From NCBI RefSeq assembly GCF_011601275.1, contig NZ_JAAOLY010000015.1, positions 1-64,000 of the forward strand: a stretch of DNA of 64,000 bases, read 5' to 3'. The stretch is from Janthinobacterium lividum. GTDB taxonomy: Bacteria > Pseudomonadota > Gammaproteobacteria > Burkholderiales > Burkholderiaceae_D. Positions 17,620 to 26,627 of the stretch are shown one piece after another. Under the pieces are notes generated by a model that was not told where the DNA came from, made no database searches, and worked only from the letters and a program-made list of their open reading frames with translations. A program made the position numbers and the translations under genes. Within the stretch, counting starts at the first letter, position 1. Every line of letters begins with the position of its first letter.

Positions 17620-17648
17620 ATACTATGCCGCTGTCCGGTCAATATCAA
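17620..17648 (-). promoter_or_regulatory. Sigma-70 promoter of the PA0069-type gene
   Basis: On the minus strand TTGATA (-35, 17643-17648) and TAGTAT (-10, 17620-17625) are separated by 17 bases. The LexA box begins two bases downstream of the -10. Confidence 0.7.
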
Positions 17649-17667
17649 GGGCTGCCATGGTGCTATT

Positions 17668-18375
17668 TCAAGCTTTTTCACCCTGCGGCATGACATAACT
17701 CAACTGCTGCGCGACAAAACCGTCAAACGCCGTGATCAGGGGAACGAAGCGGGCCGCGTCCCGCTCCAACTGCATGAGGGCGTAACACGTTGCTTCCAAG
17801 GTCGATAACTGGTCTGGCGCGTGCGCCTTGCGGATCAGGTAATGGGAAGCGGGCGTATCGCGCAGTGGCAGGCGCGGCAGCTGTTGCAACGGGGGGTTCT
17901 TATATAGCATCTTGCGGCTCTTGCGCCAGGTGGCGTCCAGCACCACCAATTGCAAGCTGGCCGAATCGAGCAAGATGGCGGGGTCGAGCGCTGGCGGCGG
18001 CGGGATGCCCAGCGAACGGTCACCTGGCGTATCGGGATATAGCAGCACGTTGTGCTTGTCGGCCAGCAATTCGGCGAGCGTTTCGGGAGCAAACTGCTCA
18101 CCCGTCAGCATGCGGCTGTTGGGCAGACTCAGGTGCAGCAAGCGGGCGCTGCCCTTGGCATTGTGGACTTCCAGCGGATGCTGCAGGATAAGCACTTCCA
18201 CCGCGTGGAAAACGGGGGCGATCCAGCGGCAGATGCAACTGGAGACGGCGCGCAGGCAGGCTGGGCAGCGCGCGCGTTTTGCGGGTTCAGCCGGGGGGAA
18301 CGATGCAGCGGGTTGGCTGAAGGTATGGCTGGAAGTATTACTGGGGGGTTGGCTGGGGATACGGCGGGTGGTCAT
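17668..18375 (-). CDS. DTW-domain tRNA-uridine aminocarboxypropyltransferase
   Basis: A 235-residue DTW-domain protein. The signature appears as DATWRKSRKM and an N-terminal Cys cluster (CPACLRAVSSCIC) is the zinc-binding knuckle of the TapT type. These enzymes use SAM to attach an aminocarboxypropyl group to uridine (acp3U, position 47 in E. coli tRNAs). A flexible Ser/Pro-rich 35-residue leader precedes the domain. Only 80 bases separate it from the radical SAM gene downstream, which has its own SOS promoter. Confidence 0.85.
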   Translation of the reverse strand: MTTRRIPSQPPSNTSSHTFSQPAASFPPAEPAKRARCPACLRAVSSCICRWIAPVFHAVEVLILQHPLEVHNAKGSARLLHLSLPNSRMLTGEQFAPETLAELLADKHNVLLYPDTPGDRSLGIPPPPALDPAILLDSASLQLVVLDATWRKSRKMLYKNPPLQQLPRLPLRDTPASHYLIRKAHAPDQLSTLEATCYALMQLERDAARFVPLITAFDGFVAQQLSYVMPQGEKA

Positions 18376-18446
18376 GGCGGAGCGCGTTCGCGGCTGTCTT
18401 CAAGCCGCGATTGTAGCGCCCGCGCCATGCCACGGGGAAACTGCGC

Positions 18447-20216
18447 TTAAAACTCTTCCCATTCGTCGGCGCCGGACGCCACCGGCGCCTTCGGCGCGCG
18501 TGCACGCACGGCGTCCGCTTGAGCCGCCTTGCCCGGCGCGGGTGCCGCCACGGCCGGTGCCGACGCGCGGTGCTTGGCAGGCTGAATGGCGGGCCGCATG
18601 GCAGGTCGCATGGCAGATTTTCCTGGCGCAGACGCCGTCACGGACGGACCAGCACTGGCCGAAACATAGTGCTGCGTTGCATCGAGCTTGAACAGGCCCA
18701 CCACGTCGGCCAGCTTGGCCGCCTGTTCCTGCATGGATTCCGCAGCTGCGGCCGCTTCCTCCACCAGAGCCGCATTTTGCTGCGTCACCTGGTCCATCTG
18801 GCCGATGGCCTGGTTGACTTGCTCGATGCCGGCGCGCTGCTCATCGCTGGCGTCGGTGATCTGGTTCATGATCAGCGTCACATGGCTGATACTTTGTACG
18901 ATCTCGTCCATGGTGCGGCCCGCCTTGTCCACCAGTTGTGAACCGGCCTCGACCTTTTGCACGGAATCGCCGATCAAGCCCTTGATTTCCTTGGCCGCCG
19001 CGCTGGAGCGCTGCGCCAGGTTGCGCACCTCGGAAGCAACGACGGCAAAACCACGGCCCTGCTCACCGGCCCTGGCTGCTTCCACGGCCGCGTTCAAGGC
19101 CAGGATATTCGTCTGGAAGGCGATGGCATCGATGACGCTGATGATGTCGACGATCTTGCGCGAGGAATCGTTGATCGACCCCATGGTGCTGACCACTTCC
19201 GACACCACCACACCGCCCTTGCTGGCGATCTGCGACGCGTCGATGGCCAGCTGGTTGGCGCTGCGCGCATTGTCGGCGTTGAGTTTCACGGTGGACGTCA
19301 GCTCTTCCATGGAAGAGGCCGTCTCTTCCAGCGAACTGGCCTGCTCTTCCGTGCGCGACGACAAGTCCAGGTTGCCGGCGGCGATTTCGCTCGACGCCGT
19401 GCTGATCGATTCGGTGCCGGCGCGCACCTGGCCGACGATACTGACCAGCCTATCGTTCATGTTTTTCAGCGCATGCATCAATTGCCCCGTTTCATCGCGG
19501 CTTTCCACGACGATATGGCTGGTCAGGTCGCCAGCGGAAACGGCTTCCGCCACTTCCACAGCACGCGTGATGGGACGCGTGATCGAGCGCGTGATCCAGT
19601 AGGCGCAGGCGACGCCCAGCAAGATGGCGACCACGCCAAGCGAGATCAGCAGCAGACGGCCATTTTCGTAGCGCGAACGGATTTGCGCGGCCGTTTCATC
19701 GAGCAATTTAGCTTCCAGCAATTCCAGCTTCTTCAGCGCCGCCAGGTAGATGTCGCGCTTGGCGGCCATGTCGCCTTCGTACAGGCGCTTGCCCAGTTCC
19801 AGGTCGCCCGCATTCTTGGCCTTGAACACATTCTTGCGCACTTCCGTGTAAGCCTTGCGCGTGCTCAACACCTCCTGGTACAGCGATTGTTCTTCGGCGT
19901 TCAGCTCGCTTTTGCCGATGTCATTCTGGATTTCCGTGGCGCGTGCGGACGAGACCGCCATTTCCTGTTCAAACTGCTTCTGGTGTTCGGGATCGCTGAC
20001 TTTCCAGGCGGCCGCCGTGCGTGCCGCGTTCACCTCGATGACCTTGGTCCACTCACCGATCAGGCGCTCATTGCGCACCTTGACGTTGACGAGCGCATCG
20101 GTTTCCTTACTGGCGCTTTGCATCTGCACGATGCCCACCACGGTCAGGCTCGTCAACAGGAGCAGGACTGCGGCAAAACCGCCCCCGAGACGTACGCCGA
20201 TTTTGAGGTTTTTCAT
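18447..20216 (-). CDS. Methyl-accepting chemotaxis protein
   Basis: A 589-residue chemoreceptor: transmembrane helix at about 10-31, a four-helix-bundle periplasmic sensor (about 35-187), a second transmembrane helix near 188-210, a HAMP domain and a long signalling coiled coil with the [18 protein letters not shown] hairpin tip. A Pro/Ala-rich linker leads to a C-terminal EWEEF, which resembles the pentapeptide that tethers CheR/CheB. The ligand is unknown. No other chemotaxis gene is nearby. Confidence 0.95.
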   Translation of the reverse strand: MKNLKIGVRLGGGFAAVLLLLTSLTVVGIVQMQSASKETDALVNVKVRNERLIGEWTKVIEVNAARTAAAWKVSDPEHQKQFEQEMAVSSARATEIQNDIGKSELNAEEQSLYQEVLSTRKAYTEVRKNVFKAKNAGDLELGKRLYEGDMAAKRDIYLAALKKLELLEAKLLDETAAQIRSRYENGRLLLISLGVVAILLGVACAYWITRSITRPITRAVEVAEAVSAGDLTSHIVVESRDETGQLMHALKNMNDRLVSIVGQVRAGTESISTASSEIAAGNLDLSSRTEEQASSLEETASSMEELTSTVKLNADNARSANQLAIDASQIASKGGVVVSEVVSTMGSINDSSRKIVDIISVIDAIAFQTNILALNAAVEAARAGEQGRGFAVVASEVRNLAQRSSAAAKEIKGLIGDSVQKVEAGSQLVDKAGRTMDEIVQSISHVTLIMNQITDASDEQRAGIEQVNQAIGQMDQVTQQNAALVEEAAAAAESMQEQAAKLADVVGLFKLDATQHYVSASAGPSVTASAPGKSAMRPAMRPAIQPAKHRASAPAVAAPAPGKAAQADAVRARAPKAPVASGADEWEEF

Positions 20217-20317
20217 TGCGTGATTCCTATCTGAAGAAAACGATGCACAGACGCCACGAAACCGACTTACTGCTACGTATCAATATAGCAGGCATCTGCC
20301 GTGCGGCAATCACGAGT

Positions 20318-20343
20318 GGTGGCGCAACGGACACTGCGCCACC
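20318..20343. other. 9-bp hairpin in the gap before the chemoreceptor gene
   Basis: GGTGGCGCA (20318-20326) and TGCGCCACC (20335-20343) are perfect inverted repeats with an 8-base loop. There is no adjacent T tract. It could mark the end of the lipocalin transcript or act in the chemoreceptor leader. Confidence 0.3.
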
Positions 20344-20480
20344 GGAATGGCAGCGCGCCGCAGCGCACTACTTTGTAGCAGATTGTGAGTGAATCAGAGT
20401 GGTATTGCAAGAAATAACATGCAGGAAAGCAACAACCAGAAGGTGGTATGCCGCCACGAACGGGCGGCAGGCAAGCAGGG

Positions 20481-20993
20481 TCAGTTTTGCTTCACGTAGA
20501 TCAATTTTGACGTGTCGAAACCCAGGCCAGCGGCTTTCTCGATCAGGCGCTGCTGCAGGGCGGGATCCATGGTTGGCGTGCGCGACAGCAACCAGAAGTA
20601 GGATTTGTCGGGACCGCTGATCATGGAATAGCTGTAATTTTGCCGGTCCAGATCGAAGACGATGTAGGAACCATAGAAGGGGCCGAAAAACGACACTTTC
20701 AGGTAGCCCACGTCTTTCTTGTCGACGAAATACGCCTTGCCTTCCGCATCCTTCCAGACAGCGTCCGCATCCTTGTAGCCGCGGTTGAGCACTTTCAGGC
20801 CGCCATCCTGGCGCAGGCTGTAATCGGCCGTCACATGGCTCAGGCCCCGCTCGAAGGAATGATCGAGGCGCGCAATCTCATACCATTTGCCCAGATACCG
20901 GGTGGTATCGAACTGACTGACGGGGTAAATATTATCCGGGCGGCCGACGCAACCGCCCAGTACTAGCAAACACAGCAATAGTAGTTTTTTCAT
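20481..20993 (-). CDS. Outer-membrane lipocalin (Blc type)
   Basis: A 170-residue lipoprotein: the lipobox LVLGGC places the lipidated Cys at residue 15, and GKWYEIARLDHSFERGL is the Blc-type lipocalin signature. Such proteins bind fatty acids or lysophospholipids at the outer membrane. ATG 20993 is chosen because a GGAG lies upstream and the signal peptide starts there. It lies downstream of the T6SS genes on the same strand, but a role in secretion is not indicated. Confidence 0.9.
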   Translation of the reverse strand: MKKLLLLCLLVLGGCVGRPDNIYPVSQFDTTRYLGKWYEIARLDHSFERGLSHVTADYSLRQDGGLKVLNRGYKDADAVWKDAEGKAYFVDKKDVGYLKVSFFGPFYGSYIVFDLDRQNYSYSMISGPDKSYFWLLSRTPTMDPALQQRLIEKAAGLGFDTSKLIYVKQN

Positions 20994-21027
20994 GCTTTTC
21001 TCCATCGGTTGAATCAGGGTAGCCGCG

Positions 21028-21828
21028 TCAGGGCAGCAACGCGTGCTCGACGATGCGGCGGATCGCGCCATTGTTTTGCATGCGCACGATGGCGGCATTG
21101 AATTGTTCGATAAAATCATCGCGATACGGGTAGGCGGCGGGCCGGCGCGCCGTAAAACCCAGATGGCCCTGCTGGCTGGCCAGTTGCGCCGTTTCCTGTA
21201 TCGTCTGCATCAGCGTGCCGGGCGCGCCCTCGTGCCGGATGCGCTGCAATTCCCACTGCGCCGACAGGCGGTCGCTGACATAGCAATCGATACGCCCGCG
21301 CATCAGCTTGAGCAGATTCGTGCGCGTGCCCTTGGCCGTATCGAACACGATGTTGGCCGCGTGCAGGGCTGCCGTCTGCTTTGCATCGCCCAGCAAAAAA
21401 CCCGCGTTCACGCCGATGTGCAAGCCGGCGTAATCGGCGGGCCACTGCTTCAGCTTGCGCCTGGCCAGCACGTCCTGATTGCACAGCACCACCAGTTGCT
21501 CCATCAGCAGCGGCACGGAATAGCGCACATACGGCCGCTCGCTGCGCCACGAATACGGCGGATACAGGGCAAACGCCTCGCCCGTCTGCAGCATCAGCAC
21601 GCCCCGTTTCCAGGGCACGGGACGCAGCTGCACCGCATACTGCGGCATCGATTGCGCCGCTTCGCGCACGATCTCCGTATAAATACCTTTCAGCTGGCCG
21701 TTGTCGACGTAAGAGTACGGCGGATAATCGTCGTCGCCATAGATCACCAGCGGCGTCGGCCCCTCCGCCCGCGCGCTGGCCGCGATAAACAGGCATAGCG
21801 CGGCAGGCAGGATGAGCATTCTGAACAT
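21028..21828 (-). CDS. Periplasmic solute-binding protein, SBP_bac_3 family
   Basis: A 266-residue protein with a signal peptide (MFRMLILPAALCLF, cleaved after ASARA) and the SBP_bac_3 fold: DDDYPPYSY near the start, GVNAGFLLG in the middle and a C-terminal FNAAIVRMQNNGAI helix. The usual role is amino-acid binding for an ABC importer, but no permease or ATPase gene is nearby, and such orphans can be sensors. It follows tssA by 33 bases, so it may be read through from the T6SS operon. Confidence 0.82.
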   Translation of the reverse strand: MFRMLILPAALCLFIAASARAEGPTPLVIYGDDDYPPYSYVDNGQLKGIYTEIVREAAQSMPQYAVQLRPVPWKRGVLMLQTGEAFALYPPYSWRSERPYVRYSVPLLMEQLVVLCNQDVLARRKLKQWPADYAGLHIGVNAGFLLGDAKQTAALHAANIVFDTAKGTRTNLLKLMRGRIDCYVSDRLSAQWELQRIRHEGAPGTLMQTIQETAQLASQQGHLGFTARRPAAYPYRDDFIEQFNAAIVRMQNNGAIRRIVEHALLP

Positions 21829-21861
21829 GCCCGAAGAGTAGCATGGAAGGGGCAAGCGCCA

Positions 21862-22893
21862 TCACCCGTTTGCGCTGTTCGTGCCCAGCATCTCGTCGAG
21901 CTGCGCCAGGGTGCTTGAATCCTTCACGACGGCGCGCAGCCACAGGTGCAACGGCAGCTCGCCCCAGCTGGCGGCCTTGTCGGCCAGGTAGGCGACGGGG
22001 CTGTGCGGCTCCGTGCGGCGGAAAAAATCGGCCACCTGGCGCAACTGGGCCAGCGCCTGCTGGCGCTGCACGATGGCGCCCCCGCTGCTGCCGACGCCCT
22101 GGCCGGCGGCGGGCGGCGCGCCGGCAAAGTCCGCATCCGGTGACAGCGGCGCAATGAAATGAATGGCGCTTTCCAGCGCCTCGCGCGCGGCGCGAAAACT
22201 CGGGCCATCGGCGCCGAAATGCGCATCGACGCTGCGCTCGAACGCCAGCAGCGACTGCATGCAGTATTGTGCATCGGCCAGCAAGCCGTCGGAAAATGCG
22301 CGCGAGTTCCGTTGCCGCGCCGCCTCCATCTGCGCCAGGGTCGCCCCTTCGTCTTGGCGCGCATCGCCCCAGCCCTGATCCGCTGCGCCCTGCGCCAGGC
22401 TGGCGGCCGCGCGCTGGCGCGCCGCATCGAAATCCTGCAGCGAGTACAGGCCATCGGCGCCTTCGGTCAGCGGGATCTCGCGCAACAGCTGCGGCGTGCG
22501 TGACAGCAGCCAGAAGACATTGCCGATGCGCTGTTCCTGGTCGCCCTCTTCCGCCGGCGGAAACAGTCCATCCCAGTAACGCTCGCACAGGCCGGCCAGC
22601 AGCGCGTAGCCATCGCCCAGGCCACGGAAGTGGCGCGTTTTCGCATGCGCCTCGGCCAGCCACACGGCCACGCGCAAATCCTTGCTGTGCGTGGCGATCA
22701 GCTGTTCGCAGCGCGTCGCCACGAACGGCCAGTCCGCCTCCTTCAGCGCCGTCACCCACTCGCCCTGGTCCAGGCTCGGATCGTCGTGCTGGCGCGCCCG
22801 CGCGATGGCGTCGAGCTCCTGGCTGAAGGTGATGTCGCCGCCGCATGGACTGACGGCGCTGACGGGGTGCAGCAACTGCTCCAGATTGAACAT
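21862..22893 (-). CDS. tssA: T6SS protein TssA (ImpA N-terminal domain)
   Basis: A 343-residue TssA. The ImpA_N domain starts at the N-terminus (LLHPVSAVSPCGGD), with DARQDEGATLAQ and LPLHLWLRAVVKD in the C-terminal region. TssA organises baseplate attachment and sheath polymerisation. This short form belongs to the type without a long C-terminal extension. It is 20 bases after tssH, the normal adjacent gene. Confidence 0.92.
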   Translation of the reverse strand: MFNLEQLLHPVSAVSPCGGDITFSQELDAIARARQHDDPSLDQGEWVTALKEADWPFVATRCEQLIATHSKDLRVAVWLAEAHAKTRHFRGLGDGYALLAGLCERYWDGLFPPAEEGDQEQRIGNVFWLLSRTPQLLREIPLTEGADGLYSLQDFDAARQRAAASLAQGAADQGWGDARQDEGATLAQMEAARQRNSRAFSDGLLADAQYCMQSLLAFERSVDAHFGADGPSFRAAREALESAIHFIAPLSPDADFAGAPPAAGQGVGSSGGAIVQRQQALAQLRQVADFFRRTEPHSPVAYLADKAASWGELPLHLWLRAVVKDSSTLAQLDEMLGTNSANG

Positions 22894-22913
22894 GGCGCTC
22901 TCCGGAAGGTGGA

Positions 22914-25565
22914 TTATCGGATCGTGTACTTGAACTGCCCCTGCTTGCTCGCGCTGACGCGTATCGACGCGACCGGCTCGCCTTCGGCCATGCGCGCCAG
23001 CACCGCTTCGGCGATCGCCGGCAGCAGGCTGCCGTTGAGGATCTGGTCGACATTGCGCGCGCCCGAATCGACCTCGGTGCAGCGCGCCAGCACGGCGTCG
23101 ACCAGGCCCGCGTCATGGCTGAACTGCGCCTGGTGGTTGCGCGCGATGCGCGCGCCGATGCGCACCAGTTTCAATGCGATGATCTCGGCCAGCACCGCGT
23201 CGCTCAAGGGATAGAAGGGCAGCACCTTCAAGCGTCCCAGCAGGGCCGGCTTGAAGTGCGCCACCAGTTGCGGGCGCACCAGTTCTTCCAGCGCGGCCGG
23301 CGTGGGCAAGTCTTGCGCCACCCGGTTCAGGCAGGCGGCCATCATGGCGCCCGAACCCAGGTTCGAGGTGGCGATGATGATAGTGTTGCGAAAATCGACT
23401 TCGCGCCCTTCCGCATCATCGAGCACGCCCTTGTCGAAGACCTGAAAGAACAATTCCAGCACATCAGGGTGCGCTTTTTCCGCTTCATCGAGCAGCACCA
23501 CGCTGTAGGGCTGGCGCCGCACGGCTTCCGTCAGCACGCCGCCTTCGCCGTAACCGACATAGCCTGGTGGCGAGCCTTTCAGGCCCGCCACGCTGTGCGC
23601 CTCCTGGTACTCGCTCATGTTGATGGTAATAAGCTTGCGCTCGCCGCCATACAGCAGATCGGCCAGCGCCAGCGCCGTTTCCGTCTTGCCCGTGCCGGAC
23701 GGCCCCGTAAACAGGAACACGGCTTGCGGCTTGTTCGGGTCGTCCAGGCTGGCGCGCGCCGTGCGCACGCGCTGCGCCACCGCGTCGATGACGTGGTCCT
23801 GTCCCAGCACCCGTTCGCGCAGCGCCCCATCCAGGGTCAGCACCGTGCGGATTTCGTCCTTCAGCATTTTCCCCAGCGGGATGCCGGTCCAGCCGGCGAC
23901 GATGCCGGCCACCACCTGCGCATCGACTTCCAGCGGCGACAGCGGCGCTTCTCCCTGCAGTGCTGCCAGTTCTGCCTTCAACGCCAGCAGTTGCGCCGCG
24001 CCGACCTCGCCCGGCCGCTCGCCGCGCAGCTGCGCGCGCAAGTCGCCGATCTGCGCCACCAGCACCTTTTCCCGCTCCCAGCGCTGCGCCAGCGCCGCGA
24101 TCGCCGCCTGCCCTTTGTCATGTTCGCGCCGCAGTTGGGCCAGGCGCGCGGCGCCGGCTTTATCGGGCGCTTCGCCATCGGCAGCCTCGCGGGCCAGGGC
24201 GTCGATTTCGGCGCCGATACGTTCCTGGCGCCGGTGCGCGTTTTCCAGCTGCGCCGGCGTAGCGCACTGGCCCAGCGCCACCTTGGCGCACGCCGTATCG
24301 AGCACGCTGATGGCCTTGTCGGGCAGCTGGCGCCCGCTGATGTAGCGGTGCGACAGGCGCACGGCCTCGACGATGGCGGCGTCGCGCACGCGGATACCGA
24401 AATGGCGCTCCATCAGCGGCGCCATGGCGCGCAGCATGGCGCAGGCAATCTCTTCGCTCGGCTCTTCCACCTTCACCACCTGGAAGCGCCGCGCCAGCGC
24501 CGCATCCTTTTCAAAATACTTTTTGTACTCGCTCCAAGTGGTGGCCGCGATCGTGCGCAGGGCGCCGCGCGCCAGCGCCGGTTTCAGCAGATTGGCCGCG
24601 TCGTTCTGCCCCGCCTGGCCACCGGCGCCGATCATCGTGTGCGCCTCGTCGATGAAGAGGATGATGGGGTGCGGACTTTTCGTCACCTCGTCGATCACAT
24701 TTTTCAAGCGGCTTTCAAACTCGCCCTTCACGCTGGCACCAGCTTGCAGCAAGCCCATGTCGAGCGCGTGGATGTGCGCGCCCTGCAGCACCTCGGGCAC
24801 GTCGCCGGCGGCGATGCGCAAGGCCAGGCCTTCCACCACGGCCGTCTTGCCCACGCCCGCCTCGCCCGTGAGAATCGGATTGTTCTGGCGCCGGCGCAGC
24901 AGGATGTCGACGGCCTGGCGTATCTCCGTCTCGCGGCCGATCACGGGGTCGAGCTTGCCGTCGCGCGCCAGCTGCGTCAGGTCCGTGGTGAACTGGTCCA
25001 GCGCCGGGGTTTTGCTGGCCAGGCTAGCAACAGCATCGTCGCCGGTGTCGGAAAGCCGCGGCACTGCCGCGCTTTCCTCCTCGCCGGAGCCCGCCGTCAG
25101 CCTGTCCGGCTGGTGTTTCAATTGTTCGACGCTGAAGCGGGCGAACAGTTTCGAGCCGCGATACGCAAGCTGCGACAGTTCCGGCTCGGTCAGCAGCGCC
25201 AGCAGCAAATGCCGGCTGCGGATAGTGGCTGGCCGGGCGGCGTCCGCCATGCCCAGCGAGGCAATCAGCCAGGCATGCTCGAACAACAGCGGCAAGTGGG
25301 GCGAAAACACGGGCGTGCGCGCGCTGCCCGTCCTGAAGCCGCCGATCTCGCGGCGCAGGTCCGCCTCCAGCGCCGTCAGGCTGATTTCACTGCGCCGCGC
25401 GATGGTGACGAAGTCGCTGCGCTCCTGCTCCAGCAGCGCCAGGAACAAGTGTTCGATATCGACTTCGTACTGGCCCAGGCCCACGCAGATGGCGGCGGCG
25501 CGCGTGGCGGCCGTACGCGCCGTGTCGTTGAGTTTGGCGATCAGGGTTTTCAGGTTATTGCTCAT
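22914..25565 (-). CDS. tssH: T6SS AAA+ ATPase TssH (ClpV)
   Basis: An 883-residue ClpV. An N-domain (1-150) is followed by two AAA+ modules with Walker A sequences GEAGVGKT and GPSGTGKT, plus a middle coiled coil at about 410-520. ClpV recognises and disassembles contracted TssB/TssC sheaths for recycling. Its start overlaps the tssE stop by 4 bases (ATGA), so translation is coupled to tssE. Confidence 0.97.
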   Translation of the reverse strand: MSNNLKTLIAKLNDTARTAATRAAAICVGLGQYEVDIEHLFLALLEQERSDFVTIARRSEISLTALEADLRREIGGFRTGSARTPVFSPHLPLLFEHAWLIASLGMADAARPATIRSRHLLLALLTEPELSQLAYRGSKLFARFSVEQLKHQPDRLTAGSGEEESAAVPRLSDTGDDAVASLASKTPALDQFTTDLTQLARDGKLDPVIGRETEIRQAVDILLRRRQNNPILTGEAGVGKTAVVEGLALRIAAGDVPEVLQGAHIHALDMGLLQAGASVKGEFESRLKNVIDEVTKSPHPIILFIDEAHTMIGAGGQAGQNDAANLLKPALARGALRTIAATTWSEYKKYFEKDAALARRFQVVKVEEPSEEIACAMLRAMAPLMERHFGIRVRDAAIVEAVRLSHRYISGRQLPDKAISVLDTACAKVALGQCATPAQLENAHRRQERIGAEIDALAREAADGEAPDKAGAARLAQLRREHDKGQAAIAALAQRWEREKVLVAQIGDLRAQLRGERPGEVGAAQLLALKAELAALQGEAPLSPLEVDAQVVAGIVAGWTGIPLGKMLKDEIRTVLTLDGALRERVLGQDHVIDAVAQRVRTARASLDDPNKPQAVFLFTGPSGTGKTETALALADLLYGGERKLITINMSEYQEAHSVAGLKGSPPGYVGYGEGGVLTEAVRRQPYSVVLLDEAEKAHPDVLELFFQVFDKGVLDDAEGREVDFRNTIIIATSNLGSGAMMAACLNRVAQDLPTPAALEELVRPQLVAHFKPALLGRLKVLPFYPLSDAVLAEIIALKLVRIGARIARNHQAQFSHDAGLVDAVLARCTEVDSGARNVDQILNGSLLPAIAEAVLARMAEGEPVASIRVSASKQGQFKYTIR

Positions 25566-26038
25566 GCGGCGGCTCCCTTGCGGTTGATCGAATAGCGCAG
25601 CGACGATGGCTGCAGCACGGCGTCGAAATTGACCGTTTCGCCGCCGGCCTTCACGGCCAGGGTGCCGCTGATGACGAAGCCGACCCGGTTGATGGCGCCC
25701 GCTTCGCGCTCCAGACGGGCGCGCACATTGCGCAGGCGCGGTTCGTGGCGTTCAATGGCGGCCTTCAGCGCGGCGCAGATGCGGGCGCGGTCATCGCTGC
25801 TGGACAAACACATGCCGGCGAAATCGATCAGGCCATAGTTGACGATGGACGCGGCGCATTCCGGATAAGCGTCGAGCGCGCCAGGCGGCAGGGCCACGCG
25901 CGTGTTGAGCAGCTCTTCCAGGTCGCGCGCCACCGCATCCTTCAATTGCTCCAGCGACAGGCGCACCGCCGCGCCGCCCGCCGCCGCACCGCCGTCGCCC
26001 ATCAGGCGGTCGAACAGGCCTGGTACATAACTGTCCAT
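25562..26038 (-). CDS. tssE: T6SS baseplate protein TssE
   Basis: A 158-residue gp25-like protein. The SLEQLKDAVARDLEELLNTR and YPECAASIVNYGLIDFAG segments mark the family. It forms part of the baseplate wedge and normally works with TssF, TssG and TssK. The family's tssF and tssG genes are not next to it: the following gene is tssH, overlapping by 4 bases. ATG 26038 is chosen over a longer frame that has no support. Confidence 0.93.
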   Translation of the reverse strand: MDSYVPGLFDRLMGDGGAAAGGAAVRLSLEQLKDAVARDLEELLNTRVALPPGALDAYPECAASIVNYGLIDFAGMCLSSSDDRARICAALKAAIERHEPRLRNVRARLEREAGAINRVGFVISGTLAVKAGGETVNFDAVLQPSSLRYSINRKGAAA

Positions 26039-26104
26039 GCGCTCTCCTGAAAAGTCGGCGCGGCGCGCGGGCGTTGGTGGCCGCCGCGCGCCGCGTACCA
26101 TCGA

Positions 26105-26596
26105 TCAAGCCACGCGGTTCGCGGCCAGGTCCCAGCCGCCCGAGGTATTGCCGCCGGCGCCGCCCGTCACTTTTTGCTGCGTGTATTTCCACTTCACTTT
26201 CGAGAACTTGAAGCCGACGTGCTCACCGAGGATGTCGCCTTCTTCCACGTTCGGCGTCACGGCGCCGATCAGCACATTTTCGATTTCGATTTCAAAGTAC
26301 TTGACGCGCTCGCCCTGGCCATCGGCGCGCATGAATTCGAAGCGCGCCTTGGGGATGGTCTTGCCGGCCGAGCAGGTCTGCAGCAGCACCGGCGAGGCCA
26401 GGTCGGCCAGTTTGGAGATGACGATGTCCTTGTGCTCGCAGCGTTCGGCCGTGTGGCCGCCGCCCGTCGAGGCGGTGGCGGACTTCGGCTGCTCGACGCT
26501 CCAGCTGACCGATTTGCACTCGATCCAGTCCTTGTGCTTGTCATCGGTGGACTCGCCCTTGATGCCGTCTATCTGCAGATATACATCGATTGCCAT
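26105..26596 (-). CDS. hcp: T6SS tube protein Hcp
   Basis: A 163-residue Hcp: MAIDVYLQIDGIKGEST opens the fold and KYTQQKVTGGAGG closes it. Hexameric rings stack into the inner tube expelled by sheath contraction. ATG at 26596 is preferred over a longer frame that would overlap tssC. It lies between tssC and tssE, the usual core order. Confidence 0.96.
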   Translation of the reverse strand: MAIDVYLQIDGIKGESTDDKHKDWIECKSVSWSVEQPKSATASTGGGHTAERCEHKDIVISKLADLASPVLLQTCSAGKTIPKARFEFMRADGQGERVKYFEIEIENVLIGAVTPNVEEGDILGEHVGFKFSKVKWKYTQQKVTGGAGGNTSGGWDLAANRVA

Positions 26597-26627
26597 GGTG
26601 TGCTCCTGTGGTTGAAAGATGGGTAAA

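Noticed and set aside
21116..23116. 666-residue minus-strand frame over tssA and its neighbours
   Set aside because: It is a GC-rich frame shadow: Arg/Ala/Gly-rich throughout with no domain match, and it overlaps tssA, the solute-binding gene and tssH on the same strand.
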